From Microbulbifer sp. MKSA007 (GTDB lineage Bacteria > Pseudomonadota > Gammaproteobacteria > Pseudomonadales > Cellvibrionaceae): DNA of 64,000 nucleotides. Below are positions 54,958-63,924 of this stretch, one piece after another. Made by a program: the position numbers and the translations under genes. Under the pieces are notes generated by a model. That model was given only the letters and a program-made list of their open reading frames with translations, searched no databases and had not been told where the DNA came from. The DNA lies in assembly GCA_032615215.1 (NCBI GenBank), contig CP128431.1:248001-312000 (forward strand). The letters are read 5' to 3'. Position 1 is the stretch's first letter, and every line of letters begins with the position of its first letter.

Positions 54958-56205
54958 ATGAGCGGGGCCAAGCCTACGCCGACCGAGACCGAAGACATGC
55001 AGCAAACTCATACCATGCCGAACCTTCCCGGCGCTAAACTTGCCTTTTCCTGGGAAGCTTTTTTATCCCTCGGCTTCCGTCCGTTTTATATTGCCGGTGC
55101 GGCCTATGCAGCGATCAGCGTTCCGCTGTGGGTGGCTTCCATCATTGGCATTGTAGACATCAACGGCCCGCTGGACGGTGTGCTTTGGCATTCCCATGAG
55201 CTGATCTTCGGCTTTGCCGTCGCCATTCTCATCGGCTTTCTTTACACCGCCGTGCAAAACTGGACGGGGCGGAAAACGCCCAACGGCCTTGTGCTGGGTG
55301 GATTGCTGGGCATGTGGCTGGCAGCGCGCATTCTGTTGTTCGTTGGCAGTGGCCCGCTTGGTTCACTCGGTCAGATCATTGACCTTCTCTTCCTGCCGCT
55401 TGCCGCACTCGGCATAGCCATTCCGCTGTATCAGGCGAAAAACACGCGCAATTACTTCACCGTCGCTTTGCTGTTGGTGCTCGCAGTTGGCAACGGCCTG
55501 TTCCACGCCATTGCGCTGGATATGATCAGCTATGACGGGGCAGATGTGTTCCTGTGGGCCGTGGATGTCTTTGCGATCTTCATCACCGTGATCGGTGGCC
55601 GCATCATTCCGCTGTTCACCAACAACGCTCTGGGCGTAAGACGTGCGGTGCGCAGTCAACGTCTGGAAGACATCATTGGCCTTGGCATGGTGCTGCTGCT
55701 GGTCAGCGATATCTATTACGGCCTGACCTATGAAGCCGCAACTGTACGCGCTGTTGGTCTTCTGGTGCTGGCCGGTCTGCACTTCTTCAAGATGGGCCTG
55801 TGGCAGCCACAGATCACCTGGGGCAAGCCGATCCTCTGGATCCTGCCTGTGTCTTACGCTTGGCTTCCTATCGCCTTGCTTCTGCGGGCAGGGGCTCTGC
55901 TGGATATGCCGTGGGATCAGGTGCTGGCCGTGCATGCCATCACCGTTGGCTCCATGGCAGGCATGATGCTGGCCATGATGACCCGCAGTGCGCTGGGTCA
56001 TTCCGGTCGGCCACTGGTACCAACATGGGTGGAGATCGCCATCTACTATCTCATCGTGGCCAGCGCTGCGGTGCGGGTATTCGGCATCCTGCTTTATCCG
56101 GAAGGGTACTTCGTGGTGCTTGGAGTTTCTGCCCTGTGCTGGGTGGGTGCCTTTGGCCTGTTCACCGGCAGGTATTGGGGCATCGTCACGCGGCCACGCT
56201 TTTAA
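54958..56205 (+). CDS. nnrS: NnrS family membrane protein
   Basis: About 415 residues with some 12 predicted membrane helices. Family segments include LSLGFRPFYIAGAAYA, LWHSHELIFGFAVAILIGFL (with the conserved His pair), GGRIIPLFTNNAL and VHAITVGSMAGMMLAMMTR. NnrS proteins are heme- and copper-binding and protect cells from nitric oxide stress. Two starts are possible, 54958 and 54997. NsrR-like and FNR-like sites lie upstream; a strong terminator follows, so it is a single-gene unit. Confidence 0.9.
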   Translation: MSGAKPTPTETEDMQQTHTMPNLPGAKLAFSWEAFLSLGFRPFYIAGAAYAAISVPLWVASIIGIVDINGPLDGVLWHSHELIFGFAVAILIGFLYTAVQNWTGRKTPNGLVLGGLLGMWLAARILLFVGSGPLGSLGQIIDLLFLPLAALGIAIPLYQAKNTRNYFTVALLLVLAVGNGLFHAIALDMISYDGADVFLWAVDVFAIFITVIGGRIIPLFTNNALGVRRAVRSQRLEDIIGLGMVLLLVSDIYYGLTYEAATVRAVGLLVLAGLHFFKMGLWQPQITWGKPILWILPVSYAWLPIALLLRAGALLDMPWDQVLAVHAITVGSMAGMMLAMMTRSALGHSGRPLVPTWVEIAIYYLIVASAAVRVFGILLYPEGYFVVLGVSALCWVGAFGLFTGRYWGIVTRPRF

Positions 56206-56217
56206 TCACTTCTCAAG

Positions 56218-56244
56218 AAGGCCCGGCATTGTCCGGGCCTTTTT
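56218..56244 (+). terminator. intrinsic terminator of nnrS
   Basis: AAGGCCCGG-CATTGT-CCGGGCCTT, a 9-bp GC-rich stem followed by TTTTT. Confidence 0.9.
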
Positions 56245-56456
56245 CATTTCATATGCAATCAGACTATCAGCATCCCCTAATATATACTTATGCACTGTTG
56301 CTGATATATCGCAACGTCAATTTCTTTTTTGATCAAACAGTCAACTTACTTGATTTAACCAGTCAGACAGCTCAATACTTAAGCGGTTTCTTTATTAGAG
56401 ATCTTTGATTGCCGATTTGACCCTTTCACATCGAGCCCAATTGCAGACAACCAGAT

Positions 56457-57602
56457 ATGACACCGCTTCTGGATCAGAGTATCAGCGATATTTTCCGGAC
56501 CTTCATGAATGAAGAGCCGCTTGAAAACGCGTTGAAGCAACTGCAGACAAAGTACTCAGAGTTTCCCTTTGCCATCAACGTGCAGAGCCTGGTGGACAGT
56601 CACTACGACTATCGCAAGGTGCTCAATGTGGACCACACGTTCCATTCCACATTTGACCCGGTGGCGCACTTCAATCCGCTACCAGCCGTGTTCCGCAGTG
56701 TGGATATTGAGGGCCCGGTGCGCCCGCACCGTCATTTCCGCAAGGAAGATGTGCATCCGGATTACGTTGGTACCTTCATTGAAGCCAATAACAACATCGA
56801 CCGCGCCATCACGCTGATGATCGATCGGCAGGATGGCCTGTGTTCTTATGTGAACATCTGCCTGCCGGATGGGGTGAGTGAGAAGGACGAAGATCAGCTC
56901 TATGAGGAAGTGAAGTTCCTGCAGCCTTACTTCCGCAACGCATTTCAGCTGGCATTGCAGCGCCGCATGCGCGAAGCGGTGGCGCCGACCAAGGATCTGG
57001 GCAAGTTCTGGCTGGAGCAGATGCCGTTCAGCGCGCTGGTGGTGGATGAGCACTGCTGCGTACAGGTGATGAACGGACGGGCAGAGCGGCTGCTGGGCAA
57101 GCACACCAATCTGCAGCTTGGCCGCTATATGCGCGTTTCCGCCAAGGCGCTGGATGAAGCAACAGCGCTGGAAAGTGCGATCAAACAGAGCATCTACACC
57201 AACACGCTGCCGTCACCAGTGATCATCCGCAATGAGTTTGGTCCGAACACGCTGGTTTTCATCCAGCCCATCGAGACCCAGAAGGACGCACCAGAGTATC
57301 TTTCGCAGTTTTTGGCCAGACCAAAATTCTGTCTTCTCATGGTGTTTGATCCGACCGATTTTGCCGATGTGCCCGATAAGATGATCAGCCATCTGCTGAA
57401 TCTGACGCCGAAAGAAACCGAGGTTGTAAAGGCTCTGACCAACGGCGCGTCCACGAGAGACGCTGCTGATCTGCTCGGCATTTCTTACAATACAGCACGG
57501 AACCATATTGCAAACGTTTCAAGACGACTGGATGTTGGCTCGCAAACAGAGATCGTTCGGCTGGTGATGACAACGCTCTCCCGCTACCCCTGGCAGGCCT
57601 GA
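56457..57602 (+). CDS. LuxR-type helix-turn-helix regulator
   Basis: 381 residues. The C-terminal HTH is a clear LuxR type: LTPKETEVVKALTNGASTRDAADLLGI then SYNTARNHIANVSRRLDV. A PAS-like segment (FSALVVDEHCCVQVMNGRAERLLG) sits in the middle. The N-terminal 170 residues do not match a known sensor domain; they contain HFRKEDVHPDYVG and several aromatic motifs. There is no receiver domain and no autoinducer-binding signature, so it is an orphan regulator of unknown signal. No adjacent gene is an evident target. Confidence 0.82.
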   Translation: MTPLLDQSISDIFRTFMNEEPLENALKQLQTKYSEFPFAINVQSLVDSHYDYRKVLNVDHTFHSTFDPVAHFNPLPAVFRSVDIEGPVRPHRHFRKEDVHPDYVGTFIEANNNIDRAITLMIDRQDGLCSYVNICLPDGVSEKDEDQLYEEVKFLQPYFRNAFQLALQRRMREAVAPTKDLGKFWLEQMPFSALVVDEHCCVQVMNGRAERLLGKHTNLQLGRYMRVSAKALDEATALESAIKQSIYTNTLPSPVIIRNEFGPNTLVFIQPIETQKDAPEYLSQFLARPKFCLLMVFDPTDFADVPDKMISHLLNLTPKETEVVKALTNGASTRDAADLLGISYNTARNHIANVSRRLDVGSQTEIVRLVMTTLSRYPWQA

Positions 57603-58085
57603 TCCATTCTCATTCAGGGATTTCCCTCAGTGCCTTAAACGCACTCTCTCATTTTCATGCATCTGACATATTGAAGAGAAAAATAATCTGATATTTTCTT
57701 TAGATATATCAGAGCGTTACCCTTGAATTTTAGAGTTTTATGTTTTTCTGCAGAAAATTAGTGCAATTGCATCAAGTCGCCTCGGAAAATTCTGAGTAAA
57801 TTTAACTCAGCAAACAAGAGGCGTCGGGAGCGCAGGTTTTCGGGGGCAGCCTTGGCACAGAAGGCACACCTTCAGCCGCAATTCGGTCCTTAAGTTTGCT
57901 GCTTGGTGGTTTGTTTGCTTGGGAAATGAACCACTCATATTGTTACAAATTATTGCCTAACCGGCTTAGCCTTCCATATTTCAAAAGGCGACGCCGGTCT
58001 TTTCTTGCTAAATTGAAGCCGCTGGATTGAACGCTGTCATCGCCCATGGCAGAGTGATCTTCTCCTCGTTCATCACGGTGCTCCT
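57603..58085. other. gene-free AT-rich interval
   Basis: About 480 bp between the LuxR-type gene and the pentapeptide-repeat gene. Long A/T stretches occur (57.66-57.78 kb), then more GC-rich sequence. I see no credible frame, hairpin with a T run, or repeat. Confidence 0.4.
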
Positions 58086-58874
58086 ATGACCTCCTCAGAT
58101 ATTTCCGACGCTCTGACGTTCAAAACATTCTCTGCGCTTTTGCAGTCTGGTAAACCAATTGAAAATGCAGAGCTGGAGGCCTCGTGGCTGGAGGGGAAGG
58201 ACCTGCGTGAAGTGGTGTTTCGCAACTGTAGTTTTGAGCCGGGCAGTGAGTTCAACGGCATCGACATGCGCGAGAGCATCTGGAAGGACACGCAGTTCCC
58301 GGCAGGCACCTTCAAAAGCTGCGACCTGCGGGAAGCCAAGTTTGAGAACTGCGGCTTTTACTATGCCGACACGCGCGGCGGCTCCTGTTTTCGCCACACG
58401 GACCTGAGCGATGTGGAGTTTCACAACTGCGATCTGCGGCTGACCATCTTTCCGTATTCAGAAATGTTCTGCATCGCCTTCCAGAACTGCCGTCTCACCG
58501 GTGCATCCTTGGAAGGCTGTGACTTTGGCAAAGTGGCTGGAAAGCACGCGCTCAAACCACGCGCGACCTTCTCCGATTGCCAGCTGAACTACGCAACCCT
58601 GTCCGATCTGGATCTGGAAGAGTGCATCATGACCGATTGCGATCTCACCAGCAGCAATCTGACCAACACCAACCTCACCAACGCAGACCTGAAACGCACT
58701 ACACTTTCTGACGCTGAGACTGACGATCTGGATCTCACCTATGCAGATTTGAGGGGCGCAAACCTGGGCGCCATGTTCCTCACCAGCCTGCGCGGCTATC
58801 GCGGTATGGTCATCTCCGCCAGCCAGCAACACCTGCTGCTGCAGGGGCTGGGCATCAAAGTAGACCCGGACTGA
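58086..58874 (+). CDS. pentapeptide repeat protein
   Basis: 262 residues. The A(D/N)LXX repeats are clearest near the C-terminus (LTNTNLTNADLKRTTLSD; LTYADLRGANLGAMFL). Many repeats in the first half carry a Cys at the central turn (FRNCSFE, FENCGFY, FHNCDLR, FQNCRLT). Such proteins fold as right-handed quadrilateral helices; some mimic DNA and protect gyrase, most have unknown roles. There is no signal peptide, so it is cytoplasmic. A hairpin follows, shared with the convergent TRAP gene. Confidence 0.9.
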   Translation: MTSSDISDALTFKTFSALLQSGKPIENAELEASWLEGKDLREVVFRNCSFEPGSEFNGIDMRESIWKDTQFPAGTFKSCDLREAKFENCGFYYADTRGGSCFRHTDLSDVEFHNCDLRLTIFPYSEMFCIAFQNCRLTGASLEGCDFGKVAGKHALKPRATFSDCQLNYATLSDLDLEECIMTDCDLTSSNLTNTNLTNADLKRTTLSDAETDDLDLTYADLRGANLGAMFLTSLRGYRGMVISASQQHLLLQGLGIKVDPD

Positions 58875-58886
58875 GCCCCCGGAACA

Positions 58887-58918
58887 CAAAAACCCCGCCT
58901 CGGTTGAGACGGGGTTTT
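58887..58918. terminator. bidirectional intrinsic terminator
   Basis: AAAACCCCGCCTC-GGTT-GAGACGGGGTTTT: a 12-13 bp stem with one mismatch and T runs on both strands, between convergent genes. Confidence 0.85.
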
Positions 58919-58945
58919 AAGTTTATTGCCCGGAGAGTGTTTTGC

Positions 58946-59929
58946 TTATTTTGCAAGGCCTTTGATGCGTGCAACCAGATCAGCCAGTTTAGGTGACTTT
59001 TCTGCAAGCGCATCGTGCATTGGCAGAACTGCGCTGATGAACGGGCCTTTTTCTACTTCTACAAACTTCACTTCAAGCTTGGTTTTTGCAGCTTCAATCG
59101 CTTCAAGGGTCTGCTTGTTGTAAAGGTCGCGGTGGAAGTCCATCATTTCACGCGCCGCTGTTTTCAGGGCTTTCTGGCTGTCTGCTTCCAGACCATCCCA
59201 CACTTTAGTGGAGATCATCAGCACGCCTGGGATCATGGTGTGTTCATCGCGGGAGTAGACTTTTGCAACTTCACCGTGACGCACGTCCACCAGAGCCTGC
59301 GGGTTGTTTTCTGCACCATCAACCACGCCCTGCTGCAGAGCGGAGTACAGCTCGCCGAAGGAGATTGGGGTTGGTGCGCCGCCGAGCAGTTCTACCATCT
59401 GGATAGCGGATGGAGATGGCTGCACGCGGATCTTCATACCCTTCAGATCTGCTGGGCTGTTGATCTCTTTGTTGGCGTAGAACGAGCGGGAGCCGTCCAC
59501 CATGAAGGCAAGACCCACAAAGCCCTTGTCTTTGGAAGCCATAAAGACGTCTTCAGCAACATCTGAGGTCAGCACTTTGTAATAGTGCTCTTCGCTCTCG
59601 AAGATGTAAGGGAGGGTCAACGCGGAGTAAGACTCTTCAAAGGCTTCCATTTCTGCTGCGTTGGAACGGGCCATGTCCAGAAGGCCGTTCTGCATCAGTT
59701 CAACGGATTCACGCTGTGTGCCAAGCTGAGCATTTGCGAAAATGCGCATTTTAACATCGCCGCCGGAAAGCTCTTTCACACGCTTTGCCATGAACTCCAG
59801 AGAGATATGTGCCGGATTGTCAGTCGGCAGGTTGTGGCTGACTTTCAAGGTCTTTGCTTCTGCAACAGTAGCGCCCACCATAAGAGCAGATGTAAGCACA
59901 GCACCAATTAAATGAGACTTGCGGAACAT
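58946..59929 (-). CDS. TRAP transporter solute-binding protein, DctP family
   Basis: About 327 residues. The start at 59929 gives a signal peptide (MFRKSHLIGAVLTSALMVGATVAEAK); the frame runs 56 codons further upstream without support. Typical DctP segments are FANAQLGTQRESVELMQNGL, KGMKIRVQPSPSAIQMVELL and PISFGELYSALQQGVVDGAE, with the conserved Arg for the carboxylate ligand. The membrane subunits DctQ/DctM are not in this window; the protein may be an orphan or pair with genes elsewhere. It is divergent from the D-amino-acid dehydrogenase/RidA operon, sharing a region rich in GACCAAT elements, so amino-acid or organic-acid uptake is plausible. Confidence 0.9.
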   Translation of the reverse strand: MFRKSHLIGAVLTSALMVGATVAEAKTLKVSHNLPTDNPAHISLEFMAKRVKELSGGDVKMRIFANAQLGTQRESVELMQNGLLDMARSNAAEMEAFEESYSALTLPYIFESEEHYYKVLTSDVAEDVFMASKDKGFVGLAFMVDGSRSFYANKEINSPADLKGMKIRVQPSPSAIQMVELLGGAPTPISFGELYSALQQGVVDGAENNPQALVDVRHGEVAKVYSRDEHTMIPGVLMISTKVWDGLEADSQKALKTAAREMMDFHRDLYNKQTLEAIEAAKTKLEVKFVEVEKGPFISAVLPMHDALAEKSPKLADLVARIKGLAK

Positions 59930-60037
59930 TCTTCTAAATTCTCCCTTGAAGTACACAGACAAGAAGCATCTGGTACGGAATTCCCGAATTACGAAATGAG
60001 ACCGAACTTCCCCTCGGCAACATCTCTTGCTGGTATT

Positions 60038-60475
60038 TCTGACCAATTTCATTAAAAGGTCAACCAAAATATCAATTCTAGGTGTTGGCACTGACAATTG
60101 GTCGCGCCTCTGACAACCTTGGAACTTTAAATAGAATAAAGATGATACAGATCACATAAACTGGAGCTTTTCTATGCGAGTTATGTTGTTTATGTATTTA
60201 TTGCTATATGAAAGCCACTCTAGGCACCAATTCCCTCAAATACATCACTTATAACTTCACAAGGCATATAGATCACTCATATTATTTATAGATCAACTAT
60301 CAAACACTCGATGCGATCCATCTGGAAATTGCCGACCAATACGCATTTAGATTTCGAGAAATTCTATAAATAGGTCGACCAAATGATATGATCAGTCCGC
60401 TTTTCGCTGCGCTTATAGCCCGAGAGATTCGGAAATTCAGCGCAGATTCCCTCTCAAAATAATTGGCTGACCAAT
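60038..60475. promoter_or_regulatory. array of GACCAAT/GGTCnnACC operator-like elements
   Basis: The 696-bp gap between the divergent DctP and dehydrogenase genes contains GACCAAT at 60041-60047, 60334-60340 and 60469-60475, the reverse (ATTGGTC) at 60097-60103, and GGTCAACC (60058-60065) and GGTCGACC (60373-60380). Fuller dyads are ATTGGCTGACCAAT (60462-60475) and ATTGCCGACCAAT. They group on the two sides of the gap, upstream of each gene. The form resembles GntR/FadR-subfamily operators (T-GGT-C-x-ACC-A). No regulator gene is in the window. Confidence 0.6.
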
Positions 60476-60625
60476 ATTCAGGATGGCCTTACCTCTGGCA
60501 GTGCGAAGGCCTTAGCAATTGTATCAGGGACAATATAAGGGTGCGTAAGATCGGTTTTTCCTCGCATCGCCTCACCAAATAGGAGATATATCAGCTTTCT
60601 GATTTATCCCTTTGTGAGGCTTTCC

Positions 60626-61726
60626 ATGACACAGCACTGCGATTTTCTGGTTATCGGCGGCGGCATTGCCGGCATCAGCGCGGCCTCGCAACTGGCTGAG
60701 CATGCCAAAACCATTGTGCTGGAAATGGAAGAGGTGATTGGTCACCACTCCACCGGGCGCTCTGCCGCGATCTTCATTCGCAACTACGGCAATGCGGTCA
60801 TCCGCGCGCTCAATGCGGCCTCTGAGCCAACACTCATGAACCCGCAAGGCATTTGCGACAGCACCGTGCTTTCGCTGCGCGGTCTGCTGATGTTGGCAGA
60901 AGAGGGGCAGGAAGATCAACTGGAGACCTTTGAAGAGGACGCCGTTGGTCTGGAAACCCGCAGCGCAGAGCAAGCGCTGGAGATGGTGCCGATCCTCGAT
61001 CCGGATAAAGTCTCCTCCGCCCTTTATGAGCCCAACGCCTTTGATATCGACGTGGACCGGTTGTTTCAGGGCTATGCCCGCCTACTCAAATCCCGTGGTG
61101 GAGAGATCGTGCTCTCCGCGCCTGCCACAACAATCGAGCGTGCCAAGGATTGTTGGCAGGTCACCACCCCAAAGGGCGTGTTCACTGCGCCTGTTTTGAT
61201 CAACGCCGCTGGCGCGTGGGCGGACAAGATTGCAGAACTTGCTGGTGTCACCACCATAGGCCTGACGCCGAAGCGCCGCACCGCCGCCATTCTACCCCTG
61301 CCAGAGGGCGTAGACAGCAGCAACTGGCCCCTGTTTGAAGGCGCAGCGGAACCATTTTACGCCAAACCTGAAGCGGGCAAGCTGCTTGTTTCACCCGTTG
61401 ATGCTGATCCTGTTGAGCCCCATGACGCCTTCGTCGACGATATGGTGCTCGCAGAAGGGCTTTATCGGTTTGAAAATGCCGTCAACTTCCCCGTCACACG
61501 CGTGGAACACAGTTGGGCCGGCTTGCGCAGCTTCGTTGAAGACCGCAGCCCCGTCGTCGGCTTTGCACCAGATGCAGACGGTTTCTTCTGGCTGGCCGCT
61601 CAAGGCGGCTATGGCATCCAGACCAGCCCGGCGCTTTCCCGCCTCACCGCAGACCTCTGCCTCAATCGCCCCTCCGAACTGCCGGAGGAGATCGTGGCAG
61701 CTCTTTCACCACACCGTTTTACGTAA
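60626..61726 (+). CDS. FAD-dependent D-amino-acid (DauA/D-arginine-type) dehydrogenase
   Basis: About 366 residues of the DAO fold. The FAD dinucleotide motif is FLVIGGGIAGISAASQLA; GHHSTGRSAAIFI, VLINAAGAWADKIAELAG, LTPKRRTAAIL and EHSWAGLRSFVEDRSPVVGF, then GGYGIQTSPAL follow the order I recall for D-arginine dehydrogenase DauA of Pseudomonas. It would oxidise a D-amino acid to its imino acid. RidA, encoded 17 bp downstream, would hydrolyse that imine. GTGAGG precedes the ATG at 60626. Confidence 0.82.
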   Translation: MTQHCDFLVIGGGIAGISAASQLAEHAKTIVLEMEEVIGHHSTGRSAAIFIRNYGNAVIRALNAASEPTLMNPQGICDSTVLSLRGLLMLAEEGQEDQLETFEEDAVGLETRSAEQALEMVPILDPDKVSSALYEPNAFDIDVDRLFQGYARLLKSRGGEIVLSAPATTIERAKDCWQVTTPKGVFTAPVLINAAGAWADKIAELAGVTTIGLTPKRRTAAILPLPEGVDSSNWPLFEGAAEPFYAKPEAGKLLVSPVDADPVEPHDAFVDDMVLAEGLYRFENAVNFPVTRVEHSWAGLRSFVEDRSPVVGFAPDADGFFWLAAQGGYGIQTSPALSRLTADLCLNRPSELPEEIVAALSPHRFT

Positions 61727-61743
61727 AAGCATAGGACTACCCC

Positions 61744-62094
61744 ATGTCTGACATCACCCGTCTGAACAAAGGCCCACGCATGAGCCAGGCCGTCATTTAC
61801 AACGGTATCGTACATCTTTCCGGTCAGGTCGACACCAACGGCAAAACCGCCGCCGACCAGACACGCGCTATTCTGGCAAACATCGAAACACTGCTGGAGG
61901 AAGCCGGCTCCAACAAATCCCGCATCCTGCAAGCCACCATCTGGCTGAATGATGTTGCTGACTTTGACGAGATGAACTCTGTCTGGGACGCATGGGTTGA
62001 CCCACAAAACCCACCGGCCCGCGCCTGCGGCGAATGCAAACTCGCCCTAGACAGCCTCAAAGTAGAAATCCTCATCACAGCCGCCGCGGCTTGA
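61744..62094 (+). CDS. RidA family protein, partner of the dehydrogenase
   Basis: 116 residues: VHLSGQVDT, ATIWLNDVADFDEMNSVWDA, and PPARACGECKLALDSLKVEI with the conserved Arg. Its gene follows the D-amino-acid dehydrogenase gene by 17 bp, a pairing that makes sense since RidA converts 2-imino acids to 2-oxo acids and ammonia. Paralogous to the RidA at 18150. It is followed by a hairpin. Confidence 0.9.
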   Translation: MSDITRLNKGPRMSQAVIYNGIVHLSGQVDTNGKTAADQTRAILANIETLLEEAGSNKSRILQATIWLNDVADFDEMNSVWDAWVDPQNPPARACGECKLALDSLKVEILITAAAA

Positions 62095-62114
62095 TTGCTC
62101 GCTCTATAGTCGAC

Positions 62115-62138
62115 GCATGGGCTCATTTTGGCCCATGC
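62115..62138. terminator. hairpin after the dehydrogenase/RidA operon
   Basis: GCATGGGC-TCATTTTG-GCCCATGC, a perfect 8-bp stem with an 8-base loop. No clear U run follows, so termination is only suggested. Confidence 0.5.
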
Positions 62139-62283
62139 CGATAGCTTCTAAATCAGCGCTTCAAGGATATAACTGAGGACATTTCTTAACACCATCGCTG
62201 ATGCAATTTTAAATTGCATATAGTTATATATGCACCTAACCTTTTTCTTGTGCATTCTGCATTCATTTATAGAGTTAGCGACA

Positions 62284-63806
62284 ATGAACAATACAGTTCT
62301 AGACCATTCAACCAATCTTGCCCCTTCAGTAGAAGAGAGCAACCAAATTACTGAATTCTTGAAACTGACGGTACCAGGCATCAGCCAAAGAGGCAGATTA
62401 GGAAGTTCCGTTGCAGTTAATGAGGCAGGGGTTATCGCTGTAGGAGCAAGTACAGCTGCCGAAGCAGACCTAATTCTATCTGGCTCTGTTACAGTCTTTC
62501 GTCCTCTAGGCGATGGCAGCTATGAGGAAGTATATATAGCTGCACCAGAAGATCTTGCCGAAGCTCAATTCGGCGAGGCAATAAGCATCATGAACGACGG
62601 TACGCTGATTGTTGGCGCTCCTCATGCCAGTCCAGATGGCTTCGTTCGAGGGGGCGCCGTCTATGTGTACCCAATTGGTAACGATGGATACTATTCTACC
62701 CCCATCAAACTAATAGCCTCAGACACCAGCCATGTTGACTTCTTCGGCTCCGCAGTCTCGGTAAATGAAAGTGGACAAATTGTAGTAGCAGCAAAGGGTG
62801 ATGATGCAGACGGTGTCTATAACGCCGGTGCTATCTACGTCTTTACTCCTCAAGAAGATGGCAGTTACAAGGAACTAAAACTGAGTTCTCCTTCTGTAGC
62901 CGCCTACTTTGGTTCATCAGTCTCCATTAATGAGGACGGCCTTATTGCTGTCGGAGCTTCTGGCGAGCATGATTCAACAGGGGCTTTATACATCTACAAA
63001 CCTACAGAGAGTGGATATGATAACCCAATCAAACTTGAAGTAGACGACCTATTTTTCTATGACCAGTTTGGAGCTGCTGTGTCAGTCAATGATGTTGGAG
63101 AGATTTTGGTGAGTCAGCCAGGCAACATGGTTGATGGAAAATATGTTGCAGGTTCTGTTTTGCTTTTCAAACCAGACCCGCAAGGAAACTACACTCAAAA
63201 AAAGAATTTACTGTATCCGATCCAGCTGATGGCCACATGTTTGGCTCCTCTGTCGCCATGAATTCTTCTGGTGTAGTCGTTATCGGAGCAAAGGCAATGG
63301 AAACAGGTGGTTTTGTCTCTGTGTTCAAAGTCCAGGATGACGGTAGCTACAAAGAGTTTAAAGTCGCAGTACCTGATACGATATATGCTGATGAGTTTGG
63401 GTATTCTATAGCCATCAATGAAGCTGGAACAATCATCATCGGCAAGCCAGGTGAAGACACAGAAACCGCCTATAATACTGGCGCAATTTATGTCCTTGAA
63501 CCAGACGAAAACGGCAACTACACCAGTACGGCTAATGAGACGCAGCCAGAAATGACTGATAACGAAACCTTCGATTTCTCACAAAGTGGTTTTGGTCAGG
63601 CAACACTTGTAGATTTTGAAGTGGGTGAAGGCTCAAATGATGTGATCGAATTTGATCAGGCGGTATTTGCTGATTTCGATGAAGTGATTGCTGCTACCAG
63701 CACGAATGGTGCTGATACGGTCATCACTCTTGACGCTGATAACTCTGTCACATTGAAGAATGTTTCATTGGCAGACCTTCACGCAGATGATTTCCAGTTT
63801 GTCTAA
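62284..63806 (+). CDS. FG-GAP-repeat type I secretion substrate, frame shift at A AAA AAG
   Basis: The first frame (62284-63261) encodes repeating units of the form FGSxVSVNExGxIxVGA, FG-GAP/beta-propeller-like blades separated by D-G-x-Y-x-E linkers. It breaks at 63198-63204, where caA AAA AAG stands in the exact register for -1 slippage. The -1 frame continues KEFTVSDPADGHMFGSSVAM into further blades and a C-terminal domain (ATLVDFEVGEGSNDVIEF ... LADLHADDFQFV) typical of type I secretion targets. Repaired length is about 507 residues. There is no clear signal peptide, as expected for this route. The start at 62284 (MNNTVLD) is weakly supported; 62230 is an alternative. It may be a surface propeller protein. 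Confidence 0.75.
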
Positions 63807-63889
63807 GTCGAGCATGCAGGCCAATAACTTCAAACTCTTCGAGTAGCTGTTGGCTTGCAACTGCTCTTCCTGATCAGAATTGCAAAACA

Positions 63890-63921
63890 CTCAGAGAGAG
63901 GACTTGGTCTTTCTCTCTGAG
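63890..63921. terminator. hairpin between convergent genes at the right edge
   Basis: CTCAGAGAGA and TCTCTCTGAG form a 10-bp stem with a 12-base loop, lacking a T run. It lies between the FG-GAP gene and the partial minus-strand gene. Confidence 0.45.
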
Positions 63922-63924
63922 GGC

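Noticed and set aside
55363..56001. Minus-strand frame opposite nnrS
   Set aside because: Composition (many Q, H) is that of an antisense shadow of membrane helices.
63190..63215. Treating the FG-GAP gene as two separate genes
   Set aside because: The second frame starts mid-blade with no ribosome site, and a one-base shift joins both parts exactly.
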